NCBI GenBank assembly: GCA_003868215.1
Contig: QWDQ01000006.1
Span: forward strand, 186,001-250,000
From: Pseudophaeomoniella oleicola
Lineage: Eukaryota; Ascomycota; Eurotiomycetes; Phaeomoniellales; Phaeomoniellaceae
DNA length: 64,000 nucleotides
Reading direction: 5' to 3'
Of the stretch, positions 59,656-64,000 are shown piece after piece (within the stretch, counting starts at the first letter, position 1; each line of letters starts with the position of its first letter). The notes under the pieces were generated by a model. That model did not search any database and was not told the DNA's origin. It was given only the letters and a program-made list of their open reading frames with translations. The position numbers and the translations under genes are program-made.

Positions 59656-61237
59656 TTATAACTTTGCTTTCGCGGCTTGTTCCTGCGGAATGGTCAACGG
59701 GTCGTAGACGCCGAGACCCAAGGTGTCGGTCGGCACGGCGGTGGAGTGTAGACTGAGACCGCGCGTATCGACGAGGGTCGGGTTCAGCTGGTCGACTGCA
59801 TTGCAACCGATGAGGCGCATGTTCATGACCATTTCGTCCTTAAGGAGTTGCATGGCACGGTCGACGCCGGCGAGGCCGTAGGCTGACATGGCGTAGAGGA
59901 AGGGTCGGCCGATGCCAACACCCTTGGCGCCCAGGCAGAGGGCTTTGATGATGTCAGTAGCCCGCCGGACACCACCGTCGACGAAGATCTCGATGCGGTT
60001 TTCCCAGCCGCGTTCGCGAAGCACTGGCATCACTTCGGCGAGGACTTCGATGCCAGAGCGAGCGAAGTCGAGTTGACGGCCTCCATGGTTGGAGAGGACC
60101 ACGCCATGGCAGCCACATTCGACGGCGCGGATGACATCTTCGACCCGTTGCACGCCTTTCAGGATGATGGGCATTTTGGTGATGCTGAGGAACCAGGGTA
60201 TGTCGGACCAGGAGAGACCTGGGTCGATGAACGAGGAAATGGCACGTGCAGCGCCCTGCGAGCGGTCTACCGAGTCGCCAGATGATGATTGCACGTTGGA
60301 ACCTGTGTCGGAGAATTTCGACCGCATGTCCTTTTCTCGGCGACCCAGTTGAGGCGCATCGACAGTGATGAAGAGGGCTTTGCAGCCTCGACGTTCAGCA
60401 TGCTCGACGATCTTCTTCGTCACGCTACGGTCTTTATTGACGTAGAGTTGCAGCCATTGGACCTGGCCATCTTGGGCGGCGTCCATGATCTCATCGAAAG
60501 AACACGAGGCGAGGGTCGGGATCATTTGCACGACGTTGTGTTTGTGCGCACCGCGAGTGAGGACAACTTCTCCTTCAGGGTGGCCAAGTTTACCCAGGGC
60601 AGTGGCTGTTACGTAAAATGGGATGTCGACCTTGGTCCCCAGCATGGTGGTGGATATGTCGACATGCCCCACGTCTACAAGTATTCGAGGACGGAACCAG
60701 ATCTTGTGGAAGGCAGAGTGGTTCTCTCGCATCGTGATTTCGTCGTCGGCGCCAGACGAGTAGTATGCCCATGCCGTCTTCTTCATAACCCGCCGTGCTA
60801 CAGCTTCAAAGTCCATCAGATTGTAGCACTGTTCGAGGATGGGCATTCGTTTTATCCGGTCCTGTCGGCCCTGTTCTTCTGGGTCGTCTTCTTTGGTCTC
60901 TTGTTCGACCGTCGTCATGTCAACTTGACCCATGTGCTTCTCCTTGGGTAGATACTTATCCAACGTATCTGGCGGATGAATTGGGTCAAACTCTTCGGTA
61001 GCATCTTTACCAGCATACTTTAATATTATTTTTGAACCACCTGGGTGCTCTGAGGACGGATCCAAAGGTCAGATTGATACGGGAAATATTGCAGTAATTC
61101 AGTCAAGTACCTGGTAGAAATTCCGTCACATCGTATGCTTTCCCATGTACAATGACCCAACAGCTTTCGGCTGAGTTGTGCTTGGCAATCTCTTTACCAG
61201 TGAGGTGACCGCCCACCTTCTCGTCGTCGCGATTCAT
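59656..61237 (-). CDS. Flavocytochrome b2-like FMN-dependent 2-hydroxyacid dehydrogenase
   Basis: Exons 61237-61111 and 61049-59656 give 506 residues. The N-terminus is a cytochrome b5-like domain with HPGG (His about 44) and the second haem His in [12 protein letters not shown] (about 67). The rest is the FMN/2-hydroxyacid domain: [11 protein letters not shown] (active-site Tyr), PIILKGVQ (Lys), [10 protein letters not shown] (catalytic His) and [10 protein letters not shown]. This is the layout of yeast cytochrome b2, L-lactate:cytochrome c reductase. Unlike it, the ATG at 61237 gives no presequence, and the C-terminus is AKL, a peroxisome signal. An upstream in-frame ATG at 61330 would add 31 residues rich in basic, hydroxylated and hydrophobic residues ([17 protein letters not shown]), which could serve as a mitochondrial signal. 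The substrate (L-lactate or another 2-hydroxy acid) is not settled. Confidence 0.93.
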
Positions 61238-62913
61238 GGTGGGTGTCTGTATATCTAATAGCGAACGGGAACAGCCGACCCAATGCTTGGATAGTGGATA
61301 TTGATGTAGTCCTCTGGTGGCCAACCACAATATACGTGAAGGTATGGGGATGCTGGACGGTGAAAGGATGAAATATGAATTTTATAATCTGAGGACGTCT
61401 TATATGACACAGTACTGTGAAAGCGACTAAGAGTCAAGAGCGACGAAGATAAGTAGATGAAAGAAGATGAGAATTGAAAAGAGAGAAAAGGAAGAAAAGA
61501 AAGAAAAGAAGCCAATTCAATGGGAGGAATATCGGGTCGGTAAAGACCAAGATCTGGGGAAAAGGAAGCTTGGAGATAGTGTCATAGCAAGGACGAGGAC
61601 CCCCTCGTCCGTAGTCGGGTAATGTCATTAATGATGTGCCGAGGATGGTTTTTAATTAGGGCTTGAATTGATGTGAACCTATCAGAGATCGTGAAATGAT
61701 AATTGTTTCCATTACTACGTAGTATGTACCCCAGATTTGTGCTCAATTACAGTTGGGGGCACAGTGGGGGATTGGTGGTGAGGTGGGAAGGCACCTTACG
61801 TATTACTTCAGAGACTCGGCCCTTCGATAAGGATCACCGTATCCTACGGTATTTACGATAATTACACCATAGCTCTAAGGTCTTTGATCATAGGAGTCTT
61901 CCAGCACGGCGATAATATGGGTCTGAAGACAGATTATGAGCGTGAAATACACGTAATAAATCTCTGATGTGTACATGAAATCTACTCAGACAGGTGTCAT
62001 AGGTCCTTCCTTCGCTCTGCTTACTGTTCTTTACCTACCAGGGTCGGTTGAGGCTCAAGGTGTGCATAAGCCTAAGCCTAGTAACAATCGCTCAGAGGTT
62101 ACGTAGTATAACCATAACTCCGCTTAAAGCCTTTGCCCTACCATTTACCGATGCAAAAGTCTTTCGACGGCAGTGACATGCAAATCATGAGAATTCCGTT
62201 CATACAGTCCGTACACCGTAAATCATTTATCTGATCGGTCGTACTTCGGGGGATGTTATCAGTGTACTCCCGCCGAAAGCTGAGATCATTAATGGATTAC
62301 ACATACTACGTAGTAGCAGATAGGCAGATAGCAGATAGCACATGCCAATACTATCCTCATCCATCTTGTTCACGCCAACAACAATGTGCTTCGAAACCGC
62401 ATAGGAATTTGTTTCCTTCCCTCATTCCTTCATTATATTCCTATTTCGATCGTAGTGGAGCGGATCCTGCCATTCAAGGAGTCATCAACTGGTCACACGC
62501 AGTACACAAAAAGAGAATTGTCAAGCTGATGGAGCGATCATCTTGTTTACACTGCCCGCACTTAGAACCGCTTCAGGTAATCCTAATCTTACTCAACGCT
62601 CCTCGACACCATTTTTTTTTCTATCTTCACCCTGCTTCTCACTCAGCTCATTTCTACTTTGTCTTTAGCATACATCCTTTGCGTCTTTTCGCTTCCCTCC
62701 TCTTTCTTCTTCTTTTCTTCTTTTTCCCTCTCCTTGTTTTCTGTTGTCGTACCGGCCCTGGCGCTGCGAAGTCGTTCCTTTTTCTCTTCCAACATTTGTG
62801 TCGATCTGCGCATCCCGAACGACGCTGCCCGCATTCCTCCCATCTAACCCCACCAAGGACACTTAAACAATCACTTCCCGTGTATTATGAGATAATTGCT
62901 TTTCGGTTCAAAT
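61238..62913. other. Divergent intergenic region (1.7 kb)
   Basis: Between the starts of the flavocytochrome gene (minus) and the Rab gene (plus). It has ACTACGTAGT-type palindromes near 61712, 62099 and 62304 and a pyrimidine-rich tract at about 62690-62760 typical of a fungal 5' leader. The interval 61238-61330 may code an N-terminal extension of the flavocytochrome (see its entry). Confidence 0.55.
62304..62315. repeat. TACTACGTAGTA palindrome
   Basis: A perfect 12-bp palindrome identical to the units at 4767-4790 and 4993-5004, in the divergent promoter region upstream of the Rab gene. Confidence 0.75.
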
Positions 62914-63864
62914 ATGACTACAAGCCTAGAAGCCAAAATCGTGGTACTGGGCAGCCAAGGTATGTAGAGTCAATGGACGGTGATCCCTCCACAGAATACT
63001 CATGCTGATTGTTCGCTCACAGGTGTTGGCAAGACTTCGCTCGTCCATCGTTATGTCAAGAATGCCTTTGATCCCGCTACCACAGCCTCCACTGTCGGCG
63101 CCAGTTTTGTGACCAAGCGTGTCTTCGATACCACGACCGATACCGACGTGCGTCTTCAAATATGGGACACGGCAGGCCAGGAACGATTTCGATCCATATC
63201 TCGTCTTTACTACCGCGGCGCGAATGCTGGTTTGCTCTGCTACGACATCACTAGTGAACAGAGCTTTGAAGAAATGAAAGGATGGCTTCTTGAGCTCAAA
63301 GAACAAATAGGCATATCAGGCGAAGATAGCAACGAAAACTCCCTCGTCATCCATGTTGTGGGAACAAAATCAGACATCGTTGCCGAAGATCCTTCCAAAC
63401 GAAAAGTCCCCTTCGAGAGGACCATCGCATACGTTGCTGAACAATTATATCCGTCTCATGCGTCGACCCCACCAGCCACTGCAGGGATGCCCGGAGCAGG
63501 GCTTCAGAGTCCGGACAGCAAGCGCAGCAGCGGGTTCTGGGGTCAGGAATTTGGATGGGATAGTTGTCACGAAGTAAACGCCAAAGACGGTCAAGGAATC
63601 GAAGAAGTCTTCCGTGTCATCGCCAGAAAGCTCGTCGAACAACGGAACAAACGGTTGGATAGAGAGGCACAACTAACAACTCCTGGTCTGAGCGAGGCCG
63701 GTGGGTATTTTGAAGGGAACGGTCTGGACGGTCAAGGCAGCTTCAGAGTGGGGTATGGCGACAAACGAAGAAGCTGGCTCGGACTTCCCTCCAATCTCGT
63801 CAGTGGGGATGAGCAGATCTATGAGCCTCATCCAGAAGCTAAGAAACGTGGACGCTGTTGTTGA
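62914..63864 (+). CDS. Rab-family small GTPase
   Basis: Exons 62914-62959 and 63023-63864 give 295 residues. It is a membrane-traffic GTPase: P-loop GSQGVGKTSLVHR, switch region STVGASFVTK, G3 WDTAGQERFRS with YYRGANAGLLCYDI, G4 GTKSD (a Thr replaces the common Asn of NKxD) and G5 EVNAKDG. The C-terminus is KKRGRCC, a double-Cys geranylgeranyl site. It is about 90 residues longer than a usual Rab, because of an insert before G5 (near PSHASTPPATAGMPGAGLQSPDSKRSSGF) and an extended hypervariable tail. I cannot assign a specific Rab subfamily. The first intron splits the P-loop at a typical fungal position. Confidence 0.9.
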
Positions 63865-64000
63865 ATATTCGGACCCTCCCTTGTCGTCAGATGGGTTGTA
63901 TCGGATCCTTCGGTTCTTTTGACTTTTTCCCCTGTACCATATGGGGCGGCAATATGCTCGGAAATCTTTTCTTTGGATCTCCTTTTCCTTCACTGTATAT
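63865..64000. other. 3' flank of the Rab gene
   Basis: The last 136 bases, likely 3' UTR. No gene is visible before the window ends. Confidence 0.5.

Noticed and set aside
62253-63008. 251-codon open frame over the Rab gene start
   Set aside because: It runs through a pyrimidine-rich leader and the Rab intron; the Rab model explains the region better.

Overview
This is a stretch of nuclear chromosome from a filamentous ascomycete (Pezizomycotina). The evidence is: many short introns (about 48-120 bp) with GTAAGT/GTATGT-like donors and CTAAC-type branch sites; fungal-only families (Zn2Cys6 regulators, DUF3431, fungal NTE1, two-domain fungal phosphofructokinase); and a Pol III tRNA with an intron. 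No virus-like element, transposon with coding capacity, CRISPR array or rRNA was seen. I rebuilt the exons by hand. In every spliced model but one the exon lengths sum to a whole number of codons; the exception is the regulator at 50.6-52.7 kb.

Layout. 0-2.7 kb: the 3' end of a membrane protein gene, convergent with a zinc-ribbon protein. 2.7-9.3 kb: a 6.5 kb gap with no credible gene but with short palindromes and simple repeats. 9.3-20.6 kb: the lysophospholipase NTE1, a luciferase-domain (DUF5519-like) membrane protein, a membrane-anchored aspartic-protease-like protein without catalytic Asp motifs, and a DUF3431 protein. 21.3-28.6 kb: guanine deaminase, a secreted beta-lactamase-like serine hydrolase and 6-phosphofructokinase. 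30.4-43.6 kb: a region that looks like a catabolic cluster, with a zinc-type alcohol dehydrogenase, two tail-to-tail Zn2Cys6 regulators, a Dal5-type transporter, and a D-amino-acid oxidase ending in a peroxisomal AKL tail that is divergent from the transporter.

44.1 kb: tRNA-Arg(CCU). 44.9-48.0 kb: a DHCR24-like FAD reductase and, convergent to it, a formate/nitrite transporter. 49.5-52.7 kb: an AcpS-type phosphopantetheinyl transferase and a third fungal regulator with a local reading-frame anomaly. 53.0-56.0 kb: a mitochondrial neighbourhood, with ATP synthase subunit k and an MTFP1/MTP18-like protein sharing a 257 bp divergent promoter, followed by a conserved fungal membrane protein. 56.7-64.0 kb: the CCR4-NOT subunit NOT2, a flavocytochrome b2-like 2-hydroxyacid dehydrogenase that also ends in AKL, and a Rab-type GTPase with a CC prenylation tail.

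Most genes are ordinary housekeeping or metabolic genes. The items most worth following are the putative D-amino-acid utilisation cluster, the possibly dual-targeted flavocytochrome b2-like enzyme, the frame anomaly in the third regulator, the non-catalytic protease-like surface protein, and the two palindrome families that recur mostly between genes.
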